A DNA stretch of 20,584 nt. Source: a virus. Under the pieces are notes generated by a model, which saw only the letters and a program-made list of their open reading frames with translations, was not told where the DNA came from and searched no databases. Each line of letters opens with the position of its first letter. Position 1 is the first letter of the stretch. Position numbers and translations under genes: made by a program. The stretch is taken from positions 1-20,584 of the IMG/VR virus record IMGVR_UViG_3300042879_004153; one strand, written 5' to 3'. Positions 6,189 to 13,582 of the stretch are shown here, piece after piece.

Positions 6189-8812
6189 TGCCTACCTCTG
6201 TTGTTGCCGCGGTGGCCGCTTCAGCTGTCTCCGAGTATGTGGTCGGCGCCGCCATATTTGAAACTGTGCTGGCGAATCAAATCCTCGGCGCAGTGGCCGG
6301 CGGCCTGACATCCATGGCGGTCAACGCCGCCTTCTCCGATTCCTCCGACACCAGCCAGGGCCAGCAGCAATTCGTCCAGGAACTGCGCGACAACCTGGTC
6401 ACCGTGCGCCAGCCGATCTCGCACTGGCGGTACATCTACGGCCGCGACCGCGTGCCCGGCGCGCTGACCTTCATGCATGAGAGCGCGGACGACAAGCTCC
6501 ACATCGTGATCACCTTCGCCGGACATGTCTGCGAAGAGATCGAGGCCATCCAGTTCAACGACGAGGTGGTGCCGCTCGATGTCGACGGCAACGCCACCGG
6601 CCGCTACGCCGGCTACGTGCGCATCAAGAAGTCGCTCGGTGCCGAAGCCGGCCAGCCCTTCCCCGACTTGGTGGCCGAATCCGAAGGCAAGTGGACCGAC
6701 ACCTGGCGCCAGAGCGGCCGCACCAAGATTTACGTGCGTCTCACCTTCAGCCCTGACATCTTCCCCACCGGCCTGCCGAACATCACCGCCATCATCAAGG
6801 GCAAGAAGGTCTATGACCCGCGCACCGCGACCGAGGTGTGGAGCGACAACGCCAGCCTGTGCCAGGCCGACTTCCTCTGCGACGCCCCCGCCGGGCTCGG
6901 CTCCGTCTATGCCGTCGAGATCGACGAGCCGCAGCTGATCGCGGCGGCAAACATCGACGACGAGCCGGTCAACCTCGCCGCCGGCGGCACCGAAAAACGC
7001 TACACGCTCAACGGCAGCTTTTTCGTCAATGCCGAACCGCGCACCCCGCTGGGGCGGATGCTGACGGCGAACGCCGGCAAGGCGCGCTACATCGGCGGCG
7101 TCTGGCGCCTGCATCCGGCGGCCTACGCCACGCCGACCATCACGCTGAATGAAGGCGACGTCCGCGCCGTGCCGCACATCACCCCGCGGCTGTCTGGTGC
7201 CGATCTGGCCAACGGCGTCAAGGGCTTGTACGTCTCGGAAGACAACTACTGGCAGTCGACCGACTTCCCGCCGATCACCAACGCCACCTACCTCGCTGAA
7301 GACGAAGGCGAGCGCTCCTGGCGCGAGCTGGACCTGCCCTTCACCAAGAGCGCCGCCACCGCGCAGCGCATCGCCAAGATCGAGCTGGAGCAGGTGCGCC
7401 AGCAGATCGGTGTCGATTGGCCGGGGAAATTCACCTGCTACCGCCTGCAGCCTGGCGATACCGTCAAGCTGGATTTCACCCTGCTGGGCTGGTCCGAAAA
7501 GGTCTTCGAAGTCGAGCAGGCCGGGCTGGTGTTCGAAGAAGACGACGGCATTCGCATCGGCTGCGACATGGTGCTGCGCGAAACGGCGTCGAGCGTCTTC
7601 GACTGGAATTCCGGCGAAGAAACCATTGTCGACCCCGCGCCGGACACCAACCTGCCCGACCCCTACACCGTCGCCGCCCCCGGCACGCCCGACGTCGCCG
7701 AAGCCCTGTTCGAGACCACTGGATCGGCGGGCGTCAAGGCCCGCGCCACGATGTCGTGGGCGGCGGTCACCGATGCCTTCGTGCGCGATTACCTGCCCGA
7801 GTACCGCGTCGCCGGGGGCGCGTGGGTAGTGCTGCCGGCCTCCGCCGCGCTGGCGATCGACATCAACGACATCGCGCCGGGGCAGTATGAATTCCGCGTC
7901 CGCGCCCGCAATTCGATGGGTGTTTCGTCTGCGTATTCCGCCACCCGCGCCAAAGAAATCCTCGGCCTCACAGCGCCGCCAGCGGACATTACGGGGCTGG
8001 GTATCCAGGCCGCCGGCGGCTTGGCCATCCTCACCTTCGCGCTGCATCCGGATCTCGATGTGCGCCAGGGCGGCGCGATTCGTGCGCGGCACTCGCCCAG
8101 CCTTTCCGGCGCGACATGGGAAACCAGCACCGGCATCGGCGAAGCCGGCGCCGGCACGGCCACCGTGCTGGTGCTGCCGCTCAAGGCCGGCACCTACCTG
8201 CTCAAGGCTGAAGACAGCGGCGGCCGGCCCTCCGTCACCGCCGCCAGCATCAGCACCAAACAAGCCACCGCGCTGGCGTGGAGCACGCTGTCATCGGTGC
8301 AGGAGGACGACGACTTCCTTGGCACGCATTCCAGCACCTACGTCGACGGCGTCGATCTGCAACTGGGCAGCGACACGCTGTTCGATGCCGCGACGGGCAA
8401 TTTCGACGATGCCGCCGGCCTCTTCGACTACTTCGGTGGCGTGGCAGCAGCTGGCACTTATGACTTCGCGGCCGGCATGGACCTGGGCGTCGTGTCGCGC
8501 GTTCGCCTGACCTCGTTGATCGCCGCCTCGGCGGTCAACGTATCGACCAGTTTCGACGAAACGGCCGGGCTGTTCGACGATGCCGCCGGGCTGTTCGACG
8601 GCACCGAAGGCGCGCCGGTCGACGCCTGGGTCGAAGCGCGCGAGACCGACGACGACCCCGCCGGCACCCCGACGTGGTCTGCCTGGAAGCGGCTCGACGC
8701 CGCCGAATTCGTCGCCCGCGGCTTTGATTTCCGCGCCCGCCTGACCAGCGGCGACCTGAACTACACCATCAAGATCACTCAGTTGCGCGTCGCGGCTGAG
8801 CAAATTGCCTAA
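6188..8812 (+). CDS. Tail tip attachment / central hub protein (gpJ-like)
   Basis: An 874-aa protein. The ATG at 6188 overlaps the previous TGA, with GGAGGA 7 bases upstream; a start at 6167 would lie before that site. Residues 1-45 are hydrophobic, as in J proteins (gpI-like segment). Then come QELRDNLVTVRQPISHWRYIYGRDRVPGALTFMHE, GRTKIYVRLTFSPDIFPTGLPNITAIIKGKKVYDPRT and WSDNASLCQADFLCD, all typical of Phage-tail_3/J hubs. A fibronectin-type III-like region follows near residues 505-600 (YRVAGG...GQYEFRVRARNSMGVSSAYS). Near the C-terminus short repeats occur (FDDAAGLFD twice, with NFDDAAG/GLFDDAAG variants). It forms the tail tip hub and usually helps determine host recognition. Confidence 0.88.
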   Translation: MPTSVVAAVAASAVSEYVVGAAIFETVLANQILGAVAGGLTSMAVNAAFSDSSDTSQGQQQFVQELRDNLVTVRQPISHWRYIYGRDRVPGALTFMHESADDKLHIVITFAGHVCEEIEAIQFNDEVVPLDVDGNATGRYAGYVRIKKSLGAEAGQPFPDLVAESEGKWTDTWRQSGRTKIYVRLTFSPDIFPTGLPNITAIIKGKKVYDPRTATEVWSDNASLCQADFLCDAPAGLGSVYAVEIDEPQLIAAANIDDEPVNLAAGGTEKRYTLNGSFFVNAEPRTPLGRMLTANAGKARYIGGVWRLHPAAYATPTITLNEGDVRAVPHITPRLSGADLANGVKGLYVSEDNYWQSTDFPPITNATYLAEDEGERSWRELDLPFTKSAATAQRIAKIELEQVRQQIGVDWPGKFTCYRLQPGDTVKLDFTLLGWSEKVFEVEQAGLVFEEDDGIRIGCDMVLRETASSVFDWNSGEETIVDPAPDTNLPDPYTVAAPGTPDVAEALFETTGSAGVKARATMSWAAVTDAFVRDYLPEYRVAGGAWVVLPASAALAIDINDIAPGQYEFRVRARNSMGVSSAYSATRAKEILGLTAPPADITGLGIQAAGGLAILTFALHPDLDVRQGGAIRARHSPSLSGATWETSTGIGEAGAGTATVLVLPLKAGTYLLKAEDSGGRPSVTAASISTKQATALAWSTLSSVQEDDDFLGTHSSTYVDGVDLQLGSDTLFDAATGNFDDAAGLFDYFGGVAAAGTYDFAAGMDLGVVSRVRLTSLIAASAVNVSTSFDETAGLFDDAAGLFDGTEGAPVDAWVEARETDDDPAGTPTWSAWKRLDAAEFVARGFDFRARLTSGDLNYTIKITQLRVAAEQIA

Positions 8813-8823
8813 AGGACCCCGCC

Positions 8824-9972
8824 ATGCCGCAACATGACATGATCATCGCAAACGCGAACTTCCCCACCCTTCGAGCCGACGTCAACGACGCCCTCGCGGC
8901 GCTGGTAGCCAACAGCAGCGGCGCCACGGCGCCGGCTACCGCTTACGCCCACCAATGGTGGGCCGATACTACCGCTGGCATTCTCAAGCGCCGAAATACC
9001 GCCAACAGTGGATGGATCGATGTCATGAGCCTGGCCACCGGCCTGGTCATCGGCACCGACGTGCAGGCGTATGACGCCAACACGGTGAAGAAGAACGTCG
9101 CCAACACCTTCGGCGCCGCCCAGCGCGGCGCCTACGTCGTACTCACCGATGGCGCGACGATCACGCCGGACTTCGCACTGGCCAACCAGTACCGGGTGCA
9201 GCTCGGCGGCAACCGCACCCTGGCGAATCCGAGCAACCTGGTCGCCGGCCAATCCGGCGCGATCGACATCTACCAGGACAGCACCGGCAGCCGCACGCTG
9301 GCTTACCAGTGGGGCTGGCAGTTCGCCGGGGGTACGGCGCCGACGCTCACGACCACAGCGCGCGCCAAGGACAAGCTGGCCTACTCGGTCGATGTGTATG
9401 CGCAAGCGACCGTCACCATCACCATCGCCACACCGGGCGTGGTGACCTGGAATGCCCACGGCTTGATGGCGGGGCAGCAGGTACAGCTCTCCACCACCGG
9501 AGCGCTGCCCACGGGCCTTGCGGCAGCCACGACTTACTTTGTAATTCCGGTAGACGCCAACAGCTTCCAGCTCGCCGCGACGCAGAGCGGTGCCGCGATC
9601 AACACCACCGGCTCACAGTCCGGCGTGCACACCATGACGGCGATCAGCATCACCGGCGCACTGAACACCGGCGAGTCTGCTCCAATGTTTGAATGCTGTG
9701 CATGGGTGTTTTTCAACGGCACCGGAACTGTTTCGATTTATGGTAGCGGCAACGTGTCGAGCATTACTGACCACGGGACCGGCGATTACACCGTGAATTT
9801 CACGGCGGCACTGCCTGATGCGAATTACGCCATTGTCGGCAGCACGCAGTCGGTCTTCAACTCCTACAACGGCACCGACGCTCGGACGGCGTCTGCCGCC
9901 AGGGTGCGGACCATCAACTCCGGCGGATCGGTAACTGATTGGTCCTACGTTGATATTGCCTTCTTCCGCTAA
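8824..9972 (+). CDS. Tail fibre / receptor-binding protein
   Basis: A 382-aa protein; AAAGGA lies just upstream of the ATG. The N-terminus (IIANANFPTLRADVNDALAALVANSSG...QWWADTTAGILKRRNTANSGWIDV) is the segment that attaches many phage fibres to the tip. Near residues 198-272 lies a module with PGVVTWNAHGLMAGQQVQLSTTGALPTGL and ANSFQLAATQSGAAINTTGSQSG, common in phage fibre proteins. The C-terminus (AWVFFNGTGTVSIYGSGNVSSITDHGTGDYTVNFTAALPDANYAIVGS) is a widespread fibre-tip domain. It lies directly after the J-like gene. It has no C-type-lectin-like ending matching the template repeat at the right edge, so it does not look like the target of that retroelement. Confidence 0.85.
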   Translation: MPQHDMIIANANFPTLRADVNDALAALVANSSGATAPATAYAHQWWADTTAGILKRRNTANSGWIDVMSLATGLVIGTDVQAYDANTVKKNVANTFGAAQRGAYVVLTDGATITPDFALANQYRVQLGGNRTLANPSNLVAGQSGAIDIYQDSTGSRTLAYQWGWQFAGGTAPTLTTTARAKDKLAYSVDVYAQATVTITIATPGVVTWNAHGLMAGQQVQLSTTGALPTGLAAATTYFVIPVDANSFQLAATQSGAAINTTGSQSGVHTMTAISITGALNTGESAPMFECCAWVFFNGTGTVSIYGSGNVSSITDHGTGDYTVNFTAALPDANYAIVGSTQSVFNSYNGTDARTASAARVRTINSGGSVTDWSYVDIAFFR

Positions 9973-9995
9973 CTACTACCGCAAGGAGACCCCCG

Positions 9996-10250
9996 ATGAA
10001 TACGCGCATTATTTTTCAAAACAACGCAGGCGGCGTTGTCATCATTATTCCGTCACCAGAAGCCCTCAATAAATACGGGATCGAGGCCATCGCGCAGAAG
10101 GATGTGCCGGCGGGCAAGCCTTACAAGATCGTCGATGTCGCCGACATTCCAACCGACCGCACCTTCCGCGCGGCATGGGAAGTTGATGTCGCCACCCTCA
10201 CCGACGGCGTTGGCGCAGAGAGCAACGAATTCCCGCAGGAGGCTATGTGA
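9996..10250 (+). CDS. Small phage protein downstream of tail fibre
   Basis: An 84-aa protein with AAGGAG about 10 bases before the ATG. It starts MNTRIIFQNNAGGVVIIIPSPEAL and contains DVPAGKPYKIVDVADIPTDRTFRAAWEVD, a pattern seen in short hypothetical proteins encoded between phage tail fibre and DUF4376-type genes. A chaperone-like or fibre-associated role is possible from position only. The next gene begins inside its last codons with a GTG start, preceded by AGGAGG within this gene. No known catalytic motif or membrane segment is seen. Confidence 0.7.
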   Translation: MNTRIIFQNNAGGVVIIIPSPEALNKYGIEAIAQKDVPAGKPYKIVDVADIPTDRTFRAAWEVDVATLTDGVGAESNEFPQEAM

Positions 10251-10543
10251 TTACGATCAATCAAAATAGAGCGGCACTACATACCCGAGCCACCGCCAAA
10301 GTCGCCCGCGCCGCCGCCGTCGCCGCGATCGCCGTCACGGTGGGCGACAAGACGTTCGACGGCGACGAGCAAAGCCAGACCCGCATGGCCCGCGCCATCC
10401 TCGGCCTGCGCGCCGCCGGCGTGCCGACCATCGTCTGGACGCTGGCCGACAACACCGTGACGCCGGTGACCGAAGCCGAGCTGACTCAGGCGCTGATCCT
10501 TGCTGGACAAGCGCAGGCCGCGCTGTGGCCGCTCAACGTGTGA
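10247..10543 (+). CDS. DUF4376-like tail fibre-associated protein
   Basis: A 98-aa protein starting with GTG at 10247; AGGAGG at 10237-10242 supports this start. The sequence VTVGDKTFDGDEQSQTRMARAILGLRAAGVPTIVWTLADNTVTPVTEAELTQALILAGQAQAALW matches the pattern of DUF4376, a short domain found in or beside phage tail fibre proteins. It follows the fibre gene and a small fibre-associated gene and overlaps both neighbours, so a structural or assembly role with the fibres is likely. Function is inferred from domain context only. Confidence 0.75.
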   Translation: MITINQNRAALHTRATAKVARAAAVAAIAVTVGDKTFDGDEQSQTRMARAILGLRAAGVPTIVWTLADNTVTPVTEAELTQALILAGQAQAALWPLNV

Positions 10544-10827
10544 TGTACGAGTACTTCCACAACCTGTTCCTCGCCGTGGATCAACTGTGCAACACGATCA
10601 TCGGCGGTGATCCCGACGAGACATTTTCATCGCGGGTGGGGAAGTGCCTGCGCGGGGATCATGGAGTGCTCATCAGCATCTTGGCGTACCCGCTGGCGGT
10701 GGTCATCAACCTGCTGTTCATCTGGCAGGGCTGGAAGATGGATCACTGCCAGCAGTGCATCGAGGATGACGAAGGGCAACGAGAGCTGGTTTTGAATACC
10801 CACTTGAAAGGACAGAATGGTGCCTGA
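10543..10827 (+). CDS. Small phage membrane protein at start of lysis cassette
   Basis: A 94-aa protein whose ATG overlaps the previous TGA. It starts MYEYFHNLFLAVDQLCNTIIGGDPDETFSSRVGKC, a block recurrent in small phage proteins next to lysis genes. One clear membrane segment follows near residues 46-64 (GVLISILAYPLAVVINLLFIW). The polar tail has three Cys residues close to the membrane. Its gene ends inside the start of the holin gene. It may assist holin action or be a second small lysis membrane protein; the sequence alone does not decide. Confidence 0.7.
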   Translation: MYEYFHNLFLAVDQLCNTIIGGDPDETFSSRVGKCLRGDHGVLISILAYPLAVVINLLFIWQGWKMDHCQQCIEDDEGQRELVLNTHLKGQNGA

Positions 10828-11137
10828 AAAAATCGTCCAAGCCGCCACCGAATGGCGCGAGGCCATCGCACAGGCGCTTCTGTTCGGCCTGATCGGCACG
10901 CTGACTGGCCTTGGCCAGCTTCTGGCCAGCAAGGAAATCCTGACGCGGCGCATTGTGATCGGCCGCTGCCTCTCCACAGCAGGCATCGCCATGGCGGCGG
11001 GCGTGGTACTGCTGGCTTTCCCTGGCGTGCCGCCGATCGCGCAGATCGGCGTGGCGGCCGCTCTCGCCAGCCTGGGAACCTCGGGCCTGGAGCGCGTCAT
11101 CCAGCGCGCACTCGGCATCGGCCGGGCGGGGGGCTGA
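10817..11137 (+). CDS. Holin
   Basis: A 106-aa protein; AAAGGA lies just upstream of the ATG. Three hydrophobic stretches are visible, near residues 18-37 (AQALLFGLIGTLTGLGQLL), 51-70 (LSTAGIAMAAGVVLLAFPG) and 74-90 (IAQIGVAAALASLGTSG). A short charged segment with RR lies between the first two, and the tail is basic. This fits a three-segment phage holin that opens the inner membrane to let the endolysin out. It sits two genes before the endolysin, with a tiny membrane gene between. The exact holin family was not determined. Confidence 0.75.
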   Translation: MVPEKIVQAATEWREAIAQALLFGLIGTLTGLGQLLASKEILTRRIVIGRCLSTAGIAMAAGVVLLAFPGVPPIAQIGVAAALASLGTSGLERVIQRALGIGRAGG

Positions 11138-11140
11138 GCG

Positions 11141-11257
11141 ATGAATACCGTCGTCATCCTCGCGCTGATTCTTCCCGTTGTGCTGATCGCCGTCGGTGGC
11201 TGGGCGATGTTTTGCGGGCACCGACATGACCGCGACAATCGAAAGGAGAAACCATGA
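11141..11257 (+). CDS. 38-aa single-span membrane peptide in lysis cassette
   Basis: A short frame, MNTVVILALILPVVLIAVGGW..., starts three bases after the holin stop and ends in a TGA overlapping the endolysin ATG (ATGATG). It is 38 residues long, with one hydrophobic span at about residues 4-23 followed by a charged tail (CGHRHDRDNRKEKP). The endolysin ribosome binding site (AAAGGAG) lies within its last codons. Size, position and topology suggest an accessory lysis peptide such as an antiholin or pinholin partner. No homology is claimed, and its own ribosome binding site is weak. Confidence 0.6.
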   Translation: MNTVVILALILPVVLIAVGGWAMFCGHRHDRDNRKEKP

Positions 11258-11736
11258 TGATCGATCCGCAATGGCTCGCCATCGCCCGCCCGTTGGTCGG
11301 GCTGCATGAAATACACGGCCCGGACCACGCGCCGGAGATCCTCGACATGTGGCGCGCGATCAAGCGCAGCGGCATCCAGTCGGACGAGGTGCCGTGGTGC
11401 GCGGCGTTCGTCGGTGCCTGTCTGGAACGCGCCGGCATCCGCAGCAGCCGCTTCGAGTCGGCGGCGAGCTATCTCACTTGGGGCGTGCGGCTCGACGGGC
11501 CGCAGCATGGCTGCATCGTAGTGTTCAGCCGCGAGGGCGGCGGCCATGTCGGGTTCGTGGTCGGCATGGACGCGGCGGGCAAACTGCTGGTGCTGGGCGG
11601 CAACCAGGGCGACAGCGTGAGCGTGAAGGCGTTTCCGCAGGATCGCGTGACCGGCTACCGTTGGCCGGTGGATGTGCCGATTCTGTCGCATGTGCTGCAA
11701 ATCGGCACGGCGGAAACCAGTGCGAGCGAGGCGTGA
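11254..11736 (+). CDS. Endolysin, cysteine peptidase-like (TIGR02594 type)
   Basis: A 160-aa protein starting MMIDPQWLAIARPLVGLHEIHGPDHAPEILDMW, with AAAGGAGAA just upstream. The block DEVPWCAAFVGACLERAGI carries the candidate nucleophile Cys49. GGGHVGFVVGMD carries the candidate His98, and VLGGNQGDSV carries the candidate polar third residue Asn117. This Cys-His-Asn arrangement with PWC and GGNQGD is typical of the TIGR02594 group of phage CHAP/NlpC-like enzymes, which cleave peptidoglycan peptides. No signal peptide is seen, so release depends on the holin. It lies between the holin and the spanins, as expected for lysis. Confidence 0.85.
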   Translation: MMIDPQWLAIARPLVGLHEIHGPDHAPEILDMWRAIKRSGIQSDEVPWCAAFVGACLERAGIRSSRFESAASYLTWGVRLDGPQHGCIVVFSREGGGHVGFVVGMDAAGKLLVLGGNQGDSVSVKAFPQDRVTGYRWPVDVPILSHVLQIGTAETSASEA

Positions 11737-11737
11737 T

Positions 11738-12091
11738 ATGAATCCGACCATCCTGCTCGCGATCCTGCTCGCTATCTCCGTCGCCGGTAACGCCTGGCTG
11801 TTTCACGACCGCGACAAGCAGATCGCCGTCAGCGCCAAGACCGAGCAATTGGCCAAGGATACTCAGGCCGCCGCGGAGGCCTGCACGGCCGGCGTGACCG
11901 ATCTCGAAACCGCCGGCAAGCGCCGCCATGCCGACCTGGTGGCCAAGCTCGCCGCGCAATCGGGCGAAGTGTCGGCGCTGAAGGGCGCTGCGATCGGCGC
12001 GCTCAACGCCAAGCCGACCGATCCCGCCGACTTGTGCAAGAGCATCGAACTCTACCTGCGCGGCGAAATACGCAAGGAAAGGGGAAGGTGA
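11738..12091 (+). CDS. Rz-like inner membrane spanin
   Basis: A 117-aa protein. The ATG at 11738 lies two bases after the endolysin stop. An N-terminal membrane anchor (TILLAILLAISVAGNAWLF, residues 3-21) is followed by a charged helical region rich in Lys, Glu, Ala and Gln (RDKQIAVSAKTEQLAKDTQAAAEAC...KRRHADLVAKLAAQ). This is the topology of i-spanins. It is followed, with a one-base overlap, by a small lipoprotein gene. The pair would bridge inner and outer membranes and fuse them in the last lysis step. Assignment rests on topology and gene order. Confidence 0.8.
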   Translation: MNPTILLAILLAISVAGNAWLFHDRDKQIAVSAKTEQLAKDTQAAAEACTAGVTDLETAGKRRHADLVAKLAAQSGEVSALKGAAIGALNAKPTDPADLCKSIELYLRGEIRKERGR

Positions 12092-12360
12092 TGCGCGCAC
12101 ATAAATCAATGTGTCTGGCGGCGCTGTCCGCGATCGCGCTGGCCGGATGCGCTGGCACAGCTACCGCGCCTGGTACGGTCAAGGTCGCCGTGGCCACCGC
12201 GTGCGATGCACCGGTGCCCGCCAAGCCGGTATTCCCGGCCGACACGCTTACGGGCGACGAGGACATCTTCACCTTGGGCAAAACGCTGTGGGCCGACCGC
12301 AAGGCGCGGCAGGCTTACGAGTTGGAGATACGCACGGCGCTGGAGGGTTGTGTGAAATGA
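12091..12360 (+). CDS. Rz1-like outer membrane spanin lipoprotein
   Basis: An 89-aa protein whose ATG overlaps the i-spanin TGA (TGATG). It has a basic N-terminus, a hydrophobic core and a lipobox LAGC with Cys at residue 20, so the mature part would be a lipoprotein of about 70 residues. The mature part contains VATACDAPVPAKPVFPADTL, with several Pro residues as common in o-spanins, and ends in a charged helix. Together with the preceding gene it forms a separate, non-nested spanin pair. It closes the late gene block. Confidence 0.8.
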   Translation: MRAHKSMCLAALSAIALAGCAGTATAPGTVKVAVATACDAPVPAKPVFPADTLTGDEDIFTLGKTLWADRKARQAYELEIRTALEGCVK

Positions 12361-12549
12361 GATCCGGAATATTGCGCTGCCGATCGGCAGCGCTTCGACG
12401 GCGGCGTCGATAAAAGAGTAGGCGACCGGCAGGGTGTGTCACCACCCCGCCGGCCGCCGCAACCCACAGGCATGCACCTGTGAGCCTTGGCCAAGGCCTA
12501 CCCACCACGCGCGTGGCGGGCCGAAGCCTACCAGATTCGAGGGCTCACC
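12361..12549. other. Non-coding, palindrome-rich gap before the methyltransferase gene
   Basis: No convincing gene is present in these 189 bases. They contain a perfect 20-bp palindrome (12374-12393), an imperfect hairpin (12426-12453, arms CCGGC-GGGTG/CACCC-GCCGG), CACAGG/CCTGTG (12465-12482), the palindrome GCCTTGGCCAAGGC (12484-12497) and CCACGCGCGTGG (12505-12516). None is followed by a T tract. The gap may hold end-of-operon structures, a small RNA, or protein-binding sites for the next gene. Confidence 0.6.
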
Positions 12550-13341
12550 ATGTCTGCACCCATCATTCCCTGGCTCGGCGGCAAGCGCCGCCTGGCCGAT
12601 CGCCTCATTCCACTCTTCCCGCCCCATGAGTGCTACGTCGAGTTGTTCTGCGGCGGCGCCGCGCTCTATTTCCTGCGCCCGGTGCCGGCATCGGTCGAGA
12701 TCCTCAACGACGTCAACGGCGAGCTGATCAACCTCTATCGCGTGGTGCAGCACCACCTCGAAGAGTTCGTCCGCCAGTTCAAGTGGGCGCTGACCAGTCG
12801 CCAGGTGTTCAAGTGGCTGCAGGACACCAAGCCCGAGACGCTCACCGACATCCAGCGCGCCGCGCGCTTCTACTACCTGCAGCACCACGCCTTCGGTGGT
12901 CGCGTCGAAAGCCAGTCCTTCGGCACCTCCACCACGGTGCCAGCGATCAACCTGCTGCGTATCGAGGAGAGCCTCTCGGCCGCACACCTGCGCCTGGCCA
13001 ACGGCACCACCGTCGAGAACCTGCCCTGGCTGGATTGCCTGACACGCTACGATCGCGCGCACACCTTCTTCTACGCCGACCCGCCCTACTGGCAGACCGA
13101 GGGCTATGGCGTGCCGTTTCCCTTCAGCGAATACCAGGCGCTGGCCAGCGCCATGCGCACCATCAAGGGCCGCATGATGGTCAGCATCAACGACCACCCG
13201 CAGATCCGCGAGGCCTTCGAGGGCCTTGTGATGCACGATCTGGAGATCACCTACTCGGTCGGTACCGCCGACTCGCACCGCGCCAGCCGCGAGCTGGTGA
13301 TCACCAACTGGGAGATCTCGGACCTGGGGCAATTATTTTGA
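12550..13341 (+). CDS. DNA adenine methyltransferase (D12 class, Dam-like)
   Basis: A 263-aa protein starting MSAPIIPWLGGKRRLADRLIPLFPP, with the WLGGKRRL block (residues 8-15) of D12-class N6-adenine methyltransferases. VELFCGGAAL (residues 30-39) is the AdoMet-binding motif, and DPPYW (DPPY 177-180) is the catalytic motif. Length is normal for the family. No restriction endonuclease gene lies beside it, so it is an orphan phage methyltransferase, probably masking phage DNA from host restriction or affecting host GATC-based control. The target sequence cannot be read from the protein; GATC is only the family's usual choice. It starts after a palindrome-rich gap and has a weak ribosome binding site. 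Confidence 0.88.
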   Translation: MSAPIIPWLGGKRRLADRLIPLFPPHECYVELFCGGAALYFLRPVPASVEILNDVNGELINLYRVVQHHLEEFVRQFKWALTSRQVFKWLQDTKPETLTDIQRAARFYYLQHHAFGGRVESQSFGTSTTVPAINLLRIEESLSAAHLRLANGTTVENLPWLDCLTRYDRAHTFFYADPPYWQTEGYGVPFPFSEYQALASAMRTIKGRMMVSINDHPQIREAFEGLVMHDLEITYSVGTADSHRASRELVITNWEISDLGQLF

Positions 13342-13351
13342 CTGGAACCGC

Positions 13352-13380
13352 TTGACTTGTGCCGGCACCAGAGCGTTACT
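13352..13380 (+). promoter_or_regulatory. Possible weak promoter upstream of DUF6900 gene
   Basis: TTGACT at 13352-13357 is followed after 17 bases by GTTACT, which matches the -10 consensus poorly. The -35 and following bases (CTTGACTTGT) are identical to those of the strong promoter at 13778. Only a tentative call. Confidence 0.25.
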
Positions 13381-13411
13381 GCCGACGTCGCCAACGCGCC
13401 CGGAGCCCACC

Positions 13412-13582
13412 ATGGACCAGACCCTGCAGCAGATCGCCAAAACCGCCCTCGATATCGATACCCTGGAGACGCAGCGCTCTGACCGTCTGGACTTCCACGA
13501 CGTGGCCGTCTGGCGCCTCAAGGCGGCCCTGGAAGCGGCCTACCAGGCTGGCCAGCAGGCGGCTGCCGGGAGTCGGTCATGA
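13412..13582 (+). CDS. DUF6900 domain protein
   Basis: A 56-aa protein: MDQTLQQIAKTALDIDTLETQRSDRLDFHDVAVWRLKAALEAAYQAGQQAA. The segments IDTLETQRSDRLDFHDVAVW and ALEAAYQAG are the conserved core of DUF6900, a small domain often found in phage and plasmid accessory proteins, sometimes with methylases or DNA-processing proteins. A GGAG lies about 8 bases upstream of the ATG. Its stop overlaps the start of the next gene. Function is unknown. Confidence 0.75.
   Translation: MDQTLQQIAKTALDIDTLETQRSDRLDFHDVAVWRLKAALEAAYQAGQQAAAGSRS

Noticed and set aside
6221-8263. Long minus-strand open frame of 680 codons opposite the tip protein gene
   Set aside because: It is Gly/Ala/Arg-rich with no family pattern and lies antisense to a clear J-like gene. 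Such frames are expected opposite GC-rich genes.
8824-9972. Tail fibre gene as the target of the retroelement
   Set aside because: Its 3' end has no similarity to the template repeat, and its C-terminal domain is a different, conserved fibre tip.
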